From assembly GCF_014642635.1 (NCBI RefSeq), contig NZ_BMIQ01000013.1, forward strand, positions 1 to 64,000: 64,000 bases of DNA, written 5' to 3'. Within the stretch, counting starts at the first letter, position 1; each line of letters starts with the position of its first letter. Source of the DNA: Aureimonas endophytica (GTDB taxonomy: Bacteria > Pseudomonadota > Alphaproteobacteria > Rhizobiales > Rhizobiaceae). Below, one piece after another: positions 33,570 to 42,518 of the stretch. Both the position numbers and the translations under genes were made by a program. The notes under the pieces are model-generated. The model was given only the letters and a program-made list of their open reading frames with translations, did not search any database and was not told the origin of the DNA.

Positions 33570-34337
33570 TCAGGCGATGCCGCCGCCCTGGATCACCCGC
33601 ACCTTCGCGCCGGTCGGCACCCGATCGTAGAGATCGATGATGTCGTGATTCATGAAGCGCACGCAGCCGGAGGAGACGGCATGGCCGATCGTCCAATATT
33701 CCGGCGTGCCGTGCAGGCGGTAGAGCGTGTCCTGCCCGTCATGGAACAGATAGAGCGCGCGGGCGCCGAGCGGGTTCTTCAGGCCCGCCTGCATGCCGTC
33801 GCGATAGACCTCGAGCTCCGGCTGGCGGGCGATCATCTCCGAGGGCGGCGTCCATTTCGGCCATTTCTGCTTCCATTGGACATTGGCGTCGCCCGCCCAG
33901 GCGAAGCCATCGCGGCCGATGCCGACGCCGTAGCGCACGGCCGTGCCGCCGCCCTGCGAGAGATAGGCGAAGCGCGAGGCCGTATCGATGGTGATCGTGC
34001 CGGGCGCGGCGCCGGTCGGATCGGCGACGACCTGCCGGAAGTAGCGCGGATCGACGCGGCGGAAGTCGATGCCGGGAATGAGGAAGCCGTTGTCCTCGAT
34101 CGGCCCGTACATGGCGACATATTCGGCCGGCACGCCGCCGGGCGCGCCGCGATAGGCCTCTTCCGGGCCATAGCCGTTGCCGCCATATTCGGGCGAGTAA
34201 TAGACCGGACCGACGGCGGAATCGGCGATGCGGGCCCGCCCGCCGCTCATGCAGCCGCTGGCGAGCGCCGTGGCCCCGAGGCCGAGGCCGGTGAGGAATC
34301 TGCGGCGCGAGACGCCGTTCGTGGAAAGCGGAACCAT
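33570..34337 (-). CDS. L,D-transpeptidase (YkuD family), Tat/lipoprotein-like signal
   Basis: Periplasmic peptidoglycan cross-linking enzyme. The 255-residue product starts MVPLSTNGVSRRRFLTGLGL, a Tat-type signal (SRRRFL), followed by LASGC, which resembles a lipobox. The YkuD catalytic motif HGTPEYWTIGHAVSSGCVRF is near residues 200-220 with the nucleophile Cys present (SSGCVR). The ATG at 34337 is chosen because the twin-Arg signal then has a normal distance. It is divergent from sodB. Confidence 0.92.
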   Translation of the reverse strand: MVPLSTNGVSRRRFLTGLGLGATALASGCMSGGRARIADSAVGPVYYSPEYGGNGYGPEEAYRGAPGGVPAEYVAMYGPIEDNGFLIPGIDFRRVDPRYFRQVVADPTGAAPGTITIDTASRFAYLSQGGGTAVRYGVGIGRDGFAWAGDANVQWKQKWPKWTPPSEMIARQPELEVYRDGMQAGLKNPLGARALYLFHDGQDTLYRLHGTPEYWTIGHAVSSGCVRFMNHDIIDLYDRVPTGAKVRVIQGGGIA

Positions 34338-34598
34338 AGCCAGTCGACCTCGTCGCGGAGCAACGTCGGGCACCAGCCTCGCGTCTCCGTTCTCGTTTCC
34401 GGCACAACCGCGCGGGACGGACGAGGTTCCGGCGCGGCGCGCCGATGACGCAAGCGTGTTAAGCCCCGCGCAAGCCGCCGGATGCCGGCCGAAGCGCGAA
34501 GAGACCTTAGACGAATCGCCCTTTTGTCCTATCTAGGGGCGCGGTTTCGAACGGCGTGCCACGCCGCGCTTCGAGACCCCGAAGAGGAGACCAGCATC

Positions 34599-35201
34599 AT
34601 GGCATTCACGCTTCCGCCGCTTCCCTACGACTACACGGCGCTGGAGCCGTTCATGTCGAAGGAAACCCTCGAGTTCCACCACGACAAGCACCACAACGCC
34701 TATGTCGAAACCGGCAACAAGCTGGCGGCCGAGGCCGGCCTCGGCGACAAGTCCGTCGAAGAGGTGATGAAGGAGGCCTATGGCAAGAACCAGCCGCTCT
34801 TCAACAATGCCGGCCAGCACTACAACCACATCCATTTCTGGCAGTGGATGAAGAAGGGCGGCGGCGGCCGCAACCTGCCGGGCAAGCTCCAGACGGCCTT
34901 CGATTCCGATCTCGGCGGCTATGACAAGTTCAAGGCCGACTTCATCCAGGCCGGCGTCACGCAGTTCGGCTCCGGCTGGGCCTGGGTCGCCTTCAAGGAC
35001 GGCAAGCTGCAGATCGTGAAGACGCCGAACGGCGAGAACCCGATCGTGCACGGCGCGCAGCCGATCCTCGGCGTCGATGTCTGGGAGCATTCCTATTACA
35101 TCGACTATCGCAACGCCCGGCCGAAATATCTCGAAGCCTTCGTCGACAGCCTGATCAACTGGGACCACGTCCTGGAAATGTACGAGAAGGCCGCCGGCTG
35201 A
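34599..35201 (+). CDS. sodB: Superoxide dismutase, Fe/Mn type
   Basis: Cytoplasmic Fe/Mn superoxide dismutase of 200 residues. Metal ligands are visible: His in LEFHHDKHHNAYV (about 27), His in GQHYNHIHFWQWM (about 78), and the DVWEHSYYIDYRN block with Asp and His near 165-169. The FNNAGQHYNH motif and Gly/Gln pattern favour an iron or cambialistic enzyme. ATG at 34599 is preceded by AGAGGAGA. A strong terminator follows. Confidence 0.96.
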   Translation: MAFTLPPLPYDYTALEPFMSKETLEFHHDKHHNAYVETGNKLAAEAGLGDKSVEEVMKEAYGKNQPLFNNAGQHYNHIHFWQWMKKGGGGRNLPGKLQTAFDSDLGGYDKFKADFIQAGVTQFGSGWAWVAFKDGKLQIVKTPNGENPIVHGAQPILGVDVWEHSYYIDYRNARPKYLEAFVDSLINWDHVLEMYEKAAG

Positions 35202-35218
35202 TCCGACGCCCGCGCTTC

Positions 35219-35246
35219 ACCCTCTCCCGCTCAGGGAGAGGGTTTT
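35219..35246 (+). terminator. Terminator after sodB
   Basis: A perfect 10-bp stem (ACCCTCTCCC with GGGAGAGGGT) and a GCTCA loop are followed by TTTTCC. It lies 18 bp past the sodB stop. The CCCTCTCCC head resembles the hairpins of the DUF559 unit, so this may be a domesticated repeat. Confidence 0.85.
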
Positions 35247-35269
35247 CCTGACCGGGAGCCGCCCTCCGC

Positions 35270-35842
35270 TTGCGCAGCCTCTTCTTCATCACCCATCCCG
35301 AAGTCGTGGTGGATGCCGGGCGGCCGGTGCCGCGCTGGCATCTTTCGGATCGGGGCATCGCCCGCATGCGCGCCTTCGCCGCCGGGCCGGACCTCGCCGG
35401 CATCCGCGCGATCTGGGCCAGCGACGAGACCAAGGCGATCGAGGCGGCGGGGATCCTGGCCGGCGCGCTCGGCCTGCCCATCGCCGTCGATCCCGACCTG
35501 CGGGAAAACGACCGCAGCGCCACCGGCTTCCTGCCGCCACCGGAATTCGAGGCGATGGCCGACGCCTTCTTCGCCGAGCCGTCGCGGAGCGTGCGCGGCT
35601 GGGAACGGGCGATCGACGCGCAGGCGCGCGTGCGCCGGGGCTTCGACCGCATCCTGACGGGATCGGGCGGCGGCGACATCGCGATCGTCGCCCATGGCGG
35701 CGTCGGCACGCTCCTCCTCTGCCAGCTTCTCGGCGAGCCGATCAGCCGGCGGCGCGACCAGCCGTTCCAGGGCCATTACTGGCGCTTCGACATCGATGCC
35801 GAGACGATCGGCCATCCCTGGCGCCCGATCGCGGAGCGCTGA
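35270..35842 (+). CDS. Histidine phosphatase family protein with altered RHG motif (TTG start)
   Basis: A 190-residue protein with the histidine-phosphatase fold. The usual N-terminal RHG is replaced by THP (LFFITHPEVVVD, residues 5-16): the phosphate-accepting His is kept but the preceding Arg is Thr. The second region ASDETKAIEAA keeps Lys where many members have Arg, and the distal catalytic His is in IVAHGGVGTLL near residue 145. A conserved subfamily seems likely rather than a broken gene. TTG at 35270 is the only start giving a full domain. Confidence 0.82.
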   Translation: MRSLFFITHPEVVVDAGRPVPRWHLSDRGIARMRAFAAGPDLAGIRAIWASDETKAIEAAGILAGALGLPIAVDPDLRENDRSATGFLPPPEFEAMADAFFAEPSRSVRGWERAIDAQARVRRGFDRILTGSGGGDIAIVAHGGVGTLLLCQLLGEPISRRRDQPFQGHYWRFDIDAETIGHPWRPIAER

Positions 35843-35878
35843 GGCACCGCCCGAACGGAAGGCGGCCAGCGCCAGCCC

Positions 35879-36400
35879 TCAGGCGCTGATCGCCCGGTCG
35901 AGCGCCGCCCGGCTTTCCGCCTGCCGATCCGGGCCGAAGGCATTGCCGCCGCGCTCGCCCGGCAGGAAGCCGAGCAGGACGAGCATCTCCAGATTCGACA
36001 CGAGGATGACGAAGGCCAGGCCCTCGGCGATTCCGCCGCCGCCCACGAAGCCATGCGACGCCTTGGCGATCAGATTGAAGGCCGCGATGAGGACGAGATC
36101 CCATCCCCAATCGCCGCGATCGTGACGGCGGCGGATGCCGGCCGGCAAGATGCAGGCCAGCCAGAAGAGAGAAAGAACGAGATCGGCAGTCGAGTCGGCC
36201 GCGAGTGTCGGCGCGTAGAAACCGGTCATGCCGCCGCCATCCAGGCGGATTGCGGCGGGATGGAGGCCATGCACGCTCCAGCCGAAGAGATGGAAGGCGA
36301 ATCCGACCAGCGAGGTGAGGATGGACGCCTTCACGGCGGCCAACCAGAACTCCCCGCGTCCGGCCCGCCCGGAGAAATGAAAGAACCGTCTAAAGCCCAT
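35879..36400 (-). CDS. DUF805 family membrane protein
   Basis: A 173-residue inner-membrane protein with the DUF805 start FFHFSGRAGRGEFWLA, three to four hydrophobic helices (about residues 20-40, 75-95, 105-122 and 130-148) and the family motif GIRRRHDRGDWGW near residue 98. The function of DUF805 is unknown. The helices are shorter than usual. No operon partner is evident. Confidence 0.87.
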   Translation of the reverse strand: MGFRRFFHFSGRAGRGEFWLAAVKASILTSLVGFAFHLFGWSVHGLHPAAIRLDGGGMTGFYAPTLAADSTADLVLSLFWLACILPAGIRRRHDRGDWGWDLVLIAAFNLIAKASHGFVGGGGIAEGLAFVILVSNLEMLVLLGFLPGERGGNAFGPDRQAESRAALDRAISA

Positions 36401-36500
36401 GGCCGCACCAATCCCAAATCGAAAGGCGATGTAGGATCGTTAGCCAGGAATGGAATTTCTAGCAACCGCCTCTGCGCAAAGAGGCCGGCCGGTCGAGCCT

Positions 36501-38621
36501 TCAGGCCTTGCCCATCAGATGCAGGGCGAAGGCGTCGATCAGGGCGATCTCCTCCAGCCGGTTGAAGCGGCCGGAAGCGCCGGCATGGCCGGCATCCATA
36601 TTGGTGCGGAAGAGGATGACGTTGTCGTCGGTCTTCCTCTCGCGCAGCCGGGCGACCCATTTCGCCGGTTCCCAATAGGTGACGCGCGGATCGGTGAGGC
36701 CGGCGAGCACCAGCATCGGGGGATAGGCCTTCGCCTCGACATTGTCGTAGGGGCTGTAGCCGGCGATGCGGTGGAAATCCTCGACCGAGGCGATCGGATT
36801 GCCCCATTCGGGCCATTCCGGCGGCGTCAGCGGCAGCGTGTCGTCGAGCATCGTGTTGAGCACGTCGACGAAGGGCACGGCCGCGACGATGCCGCCGAAC
36901 TTCTCCGGCGCCAGATTGGCGACCGCGCCCATCAGCATGCCGCCGGCCGAGCCGCCCTGGGCGACGATGCGGGCATGGCTCGTATAGCCCTCGGCGACGA
37001 GATGATCGGCGGCGGCGATGAAATCGGTGAAGCTGTTCGGCTTGAACTCGCGCCGCCCCGCCTCGTACCAGCGGAAGCCCTTGTCCTTGCCGCCGCGGAT
37101 ATGGGCGGTGGCATAGACGAAGCCGCGATCGACCAGGCTGAGGACATTGGTCGAGAAGGAGGCGGGAATGGTGATGCCGTAGGCGCCGTAGCCGTAGAGC
37201 ATGCAGGGCGCCGAGCCGTCGAGCGCGGTGTCCTTGCGGTAGAGCAGCGTCACCGGCACGGTCTCGCCATCGGCGGCGGGGGCGAAGACGCGCCGGGTGA
37301 CATAGGCGTCGGGATCGTGGCCGGAGGGCACTTCCTGCGTCTTCAGCAGCCGGCGCTCGCGCGTCTCGACATCGTAGTCGTAGGTCTGGCCCGGCGTCGT
37401 CGGCGAGGAATAGCTGAAGCGGATGGTGTTCGTGTCGAACTCGTAGGTGCCGCCGAGGCCGAGCGAATAGGCTTCCTCCGCGAAGGCGATCGCATGCTCC
37501 TCGCCATCGGCGAGACGCTTGACCACGATGCGCGGCAGGCCCTCGCGCCGCTCCAGCCAGACGAGATGCCGCTTCAGGACCATGTGGTCGAGGATCAGGC
37601 GTCCGTCCTCGTGCGGCACGTAGTCGACCCAATCGGCGCGGCGCGAGGAATCGGTCGGCGCGGTGACGATCTTGAAGTCGCGCGCCCCGTCGGCATTGGT
37701 CAGGATGTAGAGGGTGCCGTTCGCCTCGTCGACGTCGTATTCCACCGCTTTCTCGCGCCCGGCGAGGAGGCGCGGCTCGGCGGCCGGGTTGGCGGCCGGG
37801 ATCAGCCAAGCCTCCGAGGTCTGGTGATCGTGGATATGGATCACCACGAACTCGTCCGACTGGGTCGAGCCGACGCTCATGAAGAAGCCGGAATCGGTCT
37901 CCTCGTAGACGAGCCGGTCGCTCGCCGGATCGCTGCCGACGCGATGGAAGAAGACGCGGCTCGGCCGGTGATTGGCGTCGAGCCGCACATAGAAGAAGCC
38001 GTCCGAGCGGGCCGTCCAGACGACGCTGCCGCCGGTATCCTCGATCCGTTCCGACAGATCCTCGCCGGTGGCAAGGTCGCGCACCGAAACGGCGTAATAT
38101 TCCGAGCCCTTGTCGTCGCGCGACCAGGCGATCCGCTGGTGGTCCGGCGAATGGGCGACGTCGCCGAGCGAGAAATAGCTGCGCCCCGCCGCTTCCGCCT
38201 CGCCGTCGAGCATCACCGTCTCGCTTTCCGGGCCGCCGTCGCGCGGGCGGCGCACGAAGCGCGGATATTCGGCGCCTTCCTTGTAGGCGACGCCATAGGC
38301 ATAGGGGCCGTCGGGCGCCGGCACGGAGGAATCGTCCTCCTTGATGCGGCCGCGCATCTCGGCGACCAGCGCCTCGCGCAAGGGGGCCAGCGGCGCCAGA
38401 AGCGCCTCCTGATAGGCGTTCTCCGCGTCGAGATGGGCGCGGATCGCCGGGTCGAGCAGGCTCGGCTCCTTGAACACGTCCTGCCAGTTGTCGGCGCGCA
38501 GCCAGGCATAGTCGTCGACGCGCCGGTTGCCATGGGTCTCGATCGGCAGCGGCCGGCGCTCGGCATGGGGCGGCGCGAGATCGGCGGGAGGCGCGAAGGG
38601 CTTGGTCTCGGATGTCGTCAA
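36501..38621 (-). CDS. ptrB: Oligopeptidase B (prolyl oligopeptidase family)
   Basis: Cytoplasmic serine peptidase cutting after Arg/Lys in short peptides. The product is about 706 residues with a TTG start at 38621 (no ATG is available before conserved sequence). It has the beta-propeller N-domain beginning HGNRRVDDYAWLRADNW and the catalytic domain with the nucleophile in QGGSAGGMLMGA (about residue 557). The Asp is in LAGLTDPRVTYWEP near 640 and the His in MDAGHAGASGRF near 678. Triad and length are normal. An open frame continues far upstream but only as a shadow of cysQ. Confidence 0.92.
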   Translation of the reverse strand: MTTSETKPFAPPADLAPPHAERRPLPIETHGNRRVDDYAWLRADNWQDVFKEPSLLDPAIRAHLDAENAYQEALLAPLAPLREALVAEMRGRIKEDDSSVPAPDGPYAYGVAYKEGAEYPRFVRRPRDGGPESETVMLDGEAEAAGRSYFSLGDVAHSPDHQRIAWSRDDKGSEYYAVSVRDLATGEDLSERIEDTGGSVVWTARSDGFFYVRLDANHRPSRVFFHRVGSDPASDRLVYEETDSGFFMSVGSTQSDEFVVIHIHDHQTSEAWLIPAANPAAEPRLLAGREKAVEYDVDEANGTLYILTNADGARDFKIVTAPTDSSRRADWVDYVPHEDGRLILDHMVLKRHLVWLERREGLPRIVVKRLADGEEHAIAFAEEAYSLGLGGTYEFDTNTIRFSYSSPTTPGQTYDYDVETRERRLLKTQEVPSGHDPDAYVTRRVFAPAADGETVPVTLLYRKDTALDGSAPCMLYGYGAYGITIPASFSTNVLSLVDRGFVYATAHIRGGKDKGFRWYEAGRREFKPNSFTDFIAAADHLVAEGYTSHARIVAQGGSAGGMLMGAVANLAPEKFGGIVAAVPFVDVLNTMLDDTLPLTPPEWPEWGNPIASVEDFHRIAGYSPYDNVEAKAYPPMLVLAGLTDPRVTYWEPAKWVARLRERKTDDNVILFRTNMDAGHAGASGRFNRLEEIALIDAFALHLMGKA

Positions 38622-38752
38622 GGCGGTCTTCGATCTTGCTGGGCGGCCGGCGATAGGTCGCGAATCCTGCAATGCCGCATGCGGCGGGCGATGTCGATAT
38701 GCGGATCGACGGCTTTCATGGTCGCGCCGACCGGCGCTTCCCGAGCGCCGCC

Positions 38753-39562
38753 TCAGCTCTCCCGGCCGCGCGCGTAGAAATGCGGATTGGCGAAATCCGC
38801 CTCGCCCGCAAGGCCGCGCTTGCCATAGGCGAGCGGCGAACCGTCGCGCCGCAGCACCGCGCCGCCGGCCGCCTGGAGCACGGCATGGCCGGCCGCCGTG
38901 TCCCATTCCATCGTCCGGCCGAGCTTCGGATAGAGATCGGCCGCCCCTTCGGCGATGCGGCAGAATTTCAGCGACGAGCCGACCGGCACGACGGCGTCGA
39001 TCGCATGAGTGCCCAGAAAGGCATCGGCGTCGGAATCGTAATGCGAGCGGCTGACGACGGCGATGAGGCGCTCCGGCGCGATCCGAGCGGCGATCGGATG
39101 CGCGTCGCGGCGCGCGCCCTCCGCCTCGACGATCTCCTTGAAGGCGCCCCGCCCGGCGGTGAAGAACAGTTCGCCGAAGGCCGGCGCGAAGACGACGCCC
39201 GCAACCGGCGCGCCCTCTTCCACGACGGCAATGTTGACGGTGAAGTCCGGCAGGCCGGCGACAAATTCGCGCGTGCCGTCGAGCGGATCGACGAGCAGGA
39301 AGCGGCGGCCGAGCTCCGGCGGCACGTGGCCGGTCGAGACCGCCTCCTCTGCCACGATCGGCAGGCCAGCGAAGACCGGCCGCAGGCGATCCGCGATCAG
39401 CTCCTCGGCCTCGCGGTCGCATTCGGTGACGGGCGAGCCGTCCGCCTTCGCATCATGCGTCCGCGCGCCCCCGAAGCCGCGCATGATGCGCCTGCCCGCC
39501 AGGAGGGCGGCGTCGATCATGGTGGCAAGTTCGATTTCGGAAACGGATGATGGCGCCGACAT
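38753..39562 (-). CDS. cysQ: 3'(2'),5'-bisphosphate nucleotidase CysQ
   Basis: Inositol monophosphatase-fold enzyme that removes PAP formed in sulfate assimilation. The 269-residue product has the metal-binding motifs IVAEEAVSTG (about residue 70), VDPLDGTREFVAG (about 91-103) and MEWDTAAGHAVLQAAGG (about 217-233). The GTREF form and KADGSPVTECD near residue 38 favour CysQ over inositol or histidinol phosphatases. The ATG at 39562 is conserved in position. A 131-bp gap separates it from ptrB. Confidence 0.9.
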   Translation of the reverse strand: MSAPSSVSEIELATMIDAALLAGRRIMRGFGGARTHDAKADGSPVTECDREAEELIADRLRPVFAGLPIVAEEAVSTGHVPPELGRRFLLVDPLDGTREFVAGLPDFTVNIAVVEEGAPVAGVVFAPAFGELFFTAGRGAFKEIVEAEGARRDAHPIAARIAPERLIAVVSRSHYDSDADAFLGTHAIDAVVPVGSSLKFCRIAEGAADLYPKLGRTMEWDTAAGHAVLQAAGGAVLRRDGSPLAYGKRGLAGEADFANPHFYARGRES

Positions 39563-39631
39563 GGCGCGATATGAACGGAGCCGCGCGGGCAAGGCAATCC
39601 CGGGACGTGGCAGGATCGGAAAGGAAACGCG

Positions 39632-40018
39632 ATGCGACTGGAACCGCTTCTCGCCGGCGCGGCGGGGCTCGTCGGCGCCGCCGGCACCGCCATGGCGGCC
39701 GTCTCGGCCCATGGCACCGGCGAAGCGCGGCTGATGGCGACGGCGGCCGGCATCGCCCTCGTCCACGCGCCGGCGCTCCTGGCGCTGGCCCTCGCGCCGC
39801 CGGCGCGCCTGCGCCTCGCGCCCCAGGCCGGTCTCGTCGTTCTCGCCGGCACGGTTCTCTTCTCCGGCGATCTCGCCTATCGCTTCTTTTCCGGGGAGCG
39901 TCTGTTCGAAGGCGCCGCGCCGACGGGCGGGCTGCTGATCATCGCCGGCTGGCTCGCCGTCACGGCGGGCGCGGTTCTGGCGGCCAGCCGGCCGGGCAAG
40001 GGAGGGAATGGGGAATGA
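39632..40018 (+). CDS. DUF423 family membrane protein
   Basis: A 128-residue protein with four hydrophobic helices and the DUF423 features AAVSAHGTGEARLMATAAG near residue 22 and LFSGDLAYRFFSGERLF near 75. Unknown function. Its stop overlaps the ATG of the SDR gene (ATGA), so the two form a coupled pair. Confidence 0.88.
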   Translation: MRLEPLLAGAAGLVGAAGTAMAAVSAHGTGEARLMATAAGIALVHAPALLALALAPPARLRLAPQAGLVVLAGTVLFSGDLAYRFFSGERLFEGAAPTGGLLIIAGWLAVTAGAVLAASRPGKGGNGE

Positions 40019-40800
40019 ATCACGGTTTCGAGCCGACATTGTTCGCCGGCCGGCGCGTCGTCGTCACCGGCGCGGGGCGCGGCATCGGCGCGGCGGTGGC
40101 GCGCGCCTTTCTGGCGACGGGCGCCGAGGTCGTCGCCCATGCCGGGCGCAGCGAGGACTATGTCGCCCGCGACCTGACGCCGGGTCTCGACGCGGACGCC
40201 CTCGCCCGGCTGACCCTCCTCACCGCCGATCTCGGCGCGCCGGGCAGCGGCCAGGCGCTGGCCGAGGCGATCCTGGACAAGGGCGAACGGGTGGACGTCC
40301 TCGTCAACAATGCCGGCACGATGGGCGGGCGCATCCCGGCCGCCACGGTGACGGACGCGGAATACGACCGCATCCTCGACCTCGACATCCGCTCGGTCGT
40401 TTCGCTGACGACGGCGCTGTTGCCCGCCCTGAAGGGCGCCGGACATGGCGCGATCGTCAACACCTCGTCCATCTCGGCGCGGATCGGCGGCAGTCCCGGC
40501 TCCTCGCTCTATTCCAGCGCCAAGGCCTTTCTCTCGACCTGGACGCGGGCGCTCGCCCGCGAGCTCGCCCCGGACGGCATCCGCGTCAATGCCGTGTCGC
40601 CGGGCACGATCATGACCGACTTCCACCGCCGCTATTCGTCGGAGGAGAAGCTGAAGGCGACGGCCGAGGCGATCCCGATGAAGCGTCTCGGCACGGCGGA
40701 GGACTGCGCCCCCGCCTATCTGTTCCTCGCCTCCGAGCGCCTGTCCGGCTACCTGACCGGCCAGGTGATCGAGGTGAATGGCGGCCAGCTCATGGTCTGA
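40015..40800 (+). CDS. Short-chain dehydrogenase/reductase
   Basis: Cytoplasmic NAD(P)-dependent oxidoreductase of 261 residues. It has the nucleotide motif VVVTGAGRGIGAAVA near residue 15, LVNNAGTMGG near 97, the catalytic Ser in NTSSISARIGG near 150, and SLYSSAKAF near 164 as Tyr-Lys. VEVNGGQLMV-type ending is typical of FabG-like proteins. The substrate is unknown. The start is fixed by coupling to DUF423 and by GGAATGGGG upstream. Confidence 0.92.
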   Translation: MNHGFEPTLFAGRRVVVTGAGRGIGAAVARAFLATGAEVVAHAGRSEDYVARDLTPGLDADALARLTLLTADLGAPGSGQALAEAILDKGERVDVLVNNAGTMGGRIPAATVTDAEYDRILDLDIRSVVSLTTALLPALKGAGHGAIVNTSSISARIGGSPGSSLYSSAKAFLSTWTRALARELAPDGIRVNAVSPGTIMTDFHRRYSSEEKLKATAEAIPMKRLGTAEDCAPAYLFLASERLSGYLTGQVIEVNGGQLMV

Positions 40801-40815
40801 CCGCCGGCCGGAGGC

Positions 40816-41163
40816 TCAGAGCGCGGCGGTGACGATGACTTCGACCAGATAATCGGGGGTAGCGAGATCCGCCTTGCCCATGGTGGCACGGGCCGGCGGG
40901 TTCGCCGGATCGATCCAGGCGTCCCAGACGGTGTTCATCGCGCCGAAGTCGGCGATGTCCTTCAGCCAGATCTGGGCCGAAAGGATCTTCGACTTGGAGG
41001 AGCCGGCGGCCTGGAGGAGGCGGTCCACCTCGGCCAGCGCGCTCGCCGTCTGTTCGGCGATGCCGCCATCCGGGTCGCCGACCTGGCCGGCGAGATAGAC
41101 CGTATCGCCATGGATCACGGCGCCCGACATGCGCTTTCCGGGCTCGATGCGGCGAATGCTCAT
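40816..41163 (-). CDS. RidA family protein
   Basis: A 115-residue YjgF/YER057c/UK114-like protein. Members deaminate reactive enamine/imine intermediates. It shows VIHGDTVYLAGQVGDP near residue 17, SKSKILSAQIWLKDIADF near 55 and the Arg of PPARATMGKADLATPDYLVE near 90, the equivalent of the ligand-binding Arg. The ATG at 41163 has AGGACAG upstream. It is convergent with the SDR gene and not part of the pyrimidine locus. Confidence 0.9.
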   Translation of the reverse strand: MSIRRIEPGKRMSGAVIHGDTVYLAGQVGDPDGGIAEQTASALAEVDRLLQAAGSSKSKILSAQIWLKDIADFGAMNTVWDAWIDPANPPARATMGKADLATPDYLVEVIVTAAL

Positions 41164-41282
41164 GGAACTGTCCTTCCTCAGGTTGCCGGGCGGGACTAGC
41201 AAATGCGTCGCGCGGTTTGAAGCTTGCCGGCGGTCTCGTCCCCATGGCATCGCTGCCCGCCGAGCGACAAGGGGAAGAAGGC

Positions 41283-42518
41283 ATGGAGCGCGTCGTCATC
41301 GTCGGAGCGGGACAGGCCGGCCTGCAGGTGGCCGTCAGCCTGCGCCAGGGCGGCTTTGCCGGTTCGATCACCCTCGTCGGCGACGAGGATCGTCTGCCCT
41401 ATCAGCGCCCGCCCTTGTCGAAGGCCTATCTCCAGGAGGATTTCGGCTTCGAGCGCCTGGCGCTGCGGCCGGACGCCTTCTTCGCCGACCAACGCATTGA
41501 GGTCCTGGCGAACGATCCGGCCGTGCGTCTGGACCGGCCCACGCAGCGCGTCTCGCTTCGCTCCGGCCGCGCCCTTCCCTACGACCGGCTGGCGCTGGCG
41601 ACCGGCGCGCGCAATCGCCGCCTCGCGGTCGATGGCGCGGACCTAGCCGGCGTCCACATGCTGCGCGGCGCGGCGGACGCGGAAGTCTTGCGCACGGAAC
41701 TCGGCCGGGCGGAACGGCTCCTCGTGATCGGCGGCGGCTTCATCGGGCTGGAGGTCGCGGCCTCGGCGCGCGGCCGGGGCCTCGCCGTCACGGTGCTCGA
41801 AGCCGGCCCGCGCCTGATGGGCCGCGTCGTCTCGCCGCCCGTCTCGGACTTCTTCCTCGCCGCCCATCGCGCGATGGGAACGACGGTGCTGCTCGACCAG
41901 CGCGTCCTTCGCCTCACCGGCACGGCGCGGGTCGAGGGGGTCGAGACGGCGGCGGGCTTCCATGCCGCCGATCTCGTGCTCGTCGCGGTCGGCGTCGAGC
42001 CTCGGGACGAGCTCGCCCAGGCGGCGGGGCTCGACTGCGCCGGCGGCATCCGCGTCGATCGTTTCATGGTGACCAGCGATCCGGCGATCTTCGCCATCGG
42101 CGACTGCGCGGTCTTCGAAAGCCGCCACGCGCGCGGTCCCGTACGGCTCGAATCGGTGCAGAACGCGGTGGATCAGGCGAAATGCGTCGCCTCCGTCCTT
42201 CTCGGCGAGGCGCGGCCCTATGACAGCGTGCCCTGGTTCTGGAGCGACCAGGGCGGGCTGAAGCTCCAGATCGCCGGTCTCACCGCGGGGGCCGATCATG
42301 TCCATGTCGCCGATGGCGGCGACGGGCGGCTCGTCGCCTATTCCTTCCGGGGCGACGACTTTCTCGGCATCGAGACGGTGAACCGGCCGGGCGAGCATAT
42401 GGCGGGACGCCGCCTTCTCGCCGCCGACTTCCGCCTGGCGCGCGACGAGGTCGCCCGGCACGATTTCGACCTCAAGACCCATCTGGCGCGGCTCGGCGCC
42501 GCCGAAGGCAAGGCATGA
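41283..42518 (+). CDS. Ferredoxin/rubredoxin-type FAD-dependent reductase
   Basis: A 411-residue FAD oxidoreductase. The FAD motif VVIVGAGQAGLQVAVSLR starts at residue 4, PYQRPPLSKAYL lies near 41-52, the NAD(P) motif LLVIGGGFIGLEVAASARG is near 143, and IFAIGDCAVFESRHARG near 273. The C-terminal reductase domain contains SVPWFWSDQGGLKLQIAG. Such enzymes serve ferredoxins of P450s or dioxygenases; no partner is adjacent. AGGGGAAGAAGG precedes the ATG. It overlaps the DUF1345 gene by four bases. Confidence 0.92.
   Translation: MERVVIVGAGQAGLQVAVSLRQGGFAGSITLVGDEDRLPYQRPPLSKAYLQEDFGFERLALRPDAFFADQRIEVLANDPAVRLDRPTQRVSLRSGRALPYDRLALATGARNRRLAVDGADLAGVHMLRGAADAEVLRTELGRAERLLVIGGGFIGLEVAASARGRGLAVTVLEAGPRLMGRVVSPPVSDFFLAAHRAMGTTVLLDQRVLRLTGTARVEGVETAAGFHAADLVLVAVGVEPRDELAQAAGLDCAGGIRVDRFMVTSDPAIFAIGDCAVFESRHARGPVRLESVQNAVDQAKCVASVLLGEARPYDSVPWFWSDQGGLKLQIAGLTAGADHVHVADGGDGRLVAYSFRGDDFLGIETVNRPGEHMAGRRLLAADFRLARDEVARHDFDLKTHLARLGAAEGKA

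Noticed and set aside
31914-34448. Long plus-strand open frame opposite the Rieske-FAD reductase and L,D-transpeptidase genes
   Set aside because: Both minus-strand genes have complete motifs; the plus frame has only shadow composition.
36501-39422. A fused gene of nearly 1000 codons joining oligopeptidase B and the cysQ region
   Set aside because: The extension upstream of 38621 has no family similarity and is antisense-phase shadow in GC-rich DNA; cysQ is clear in another frame.
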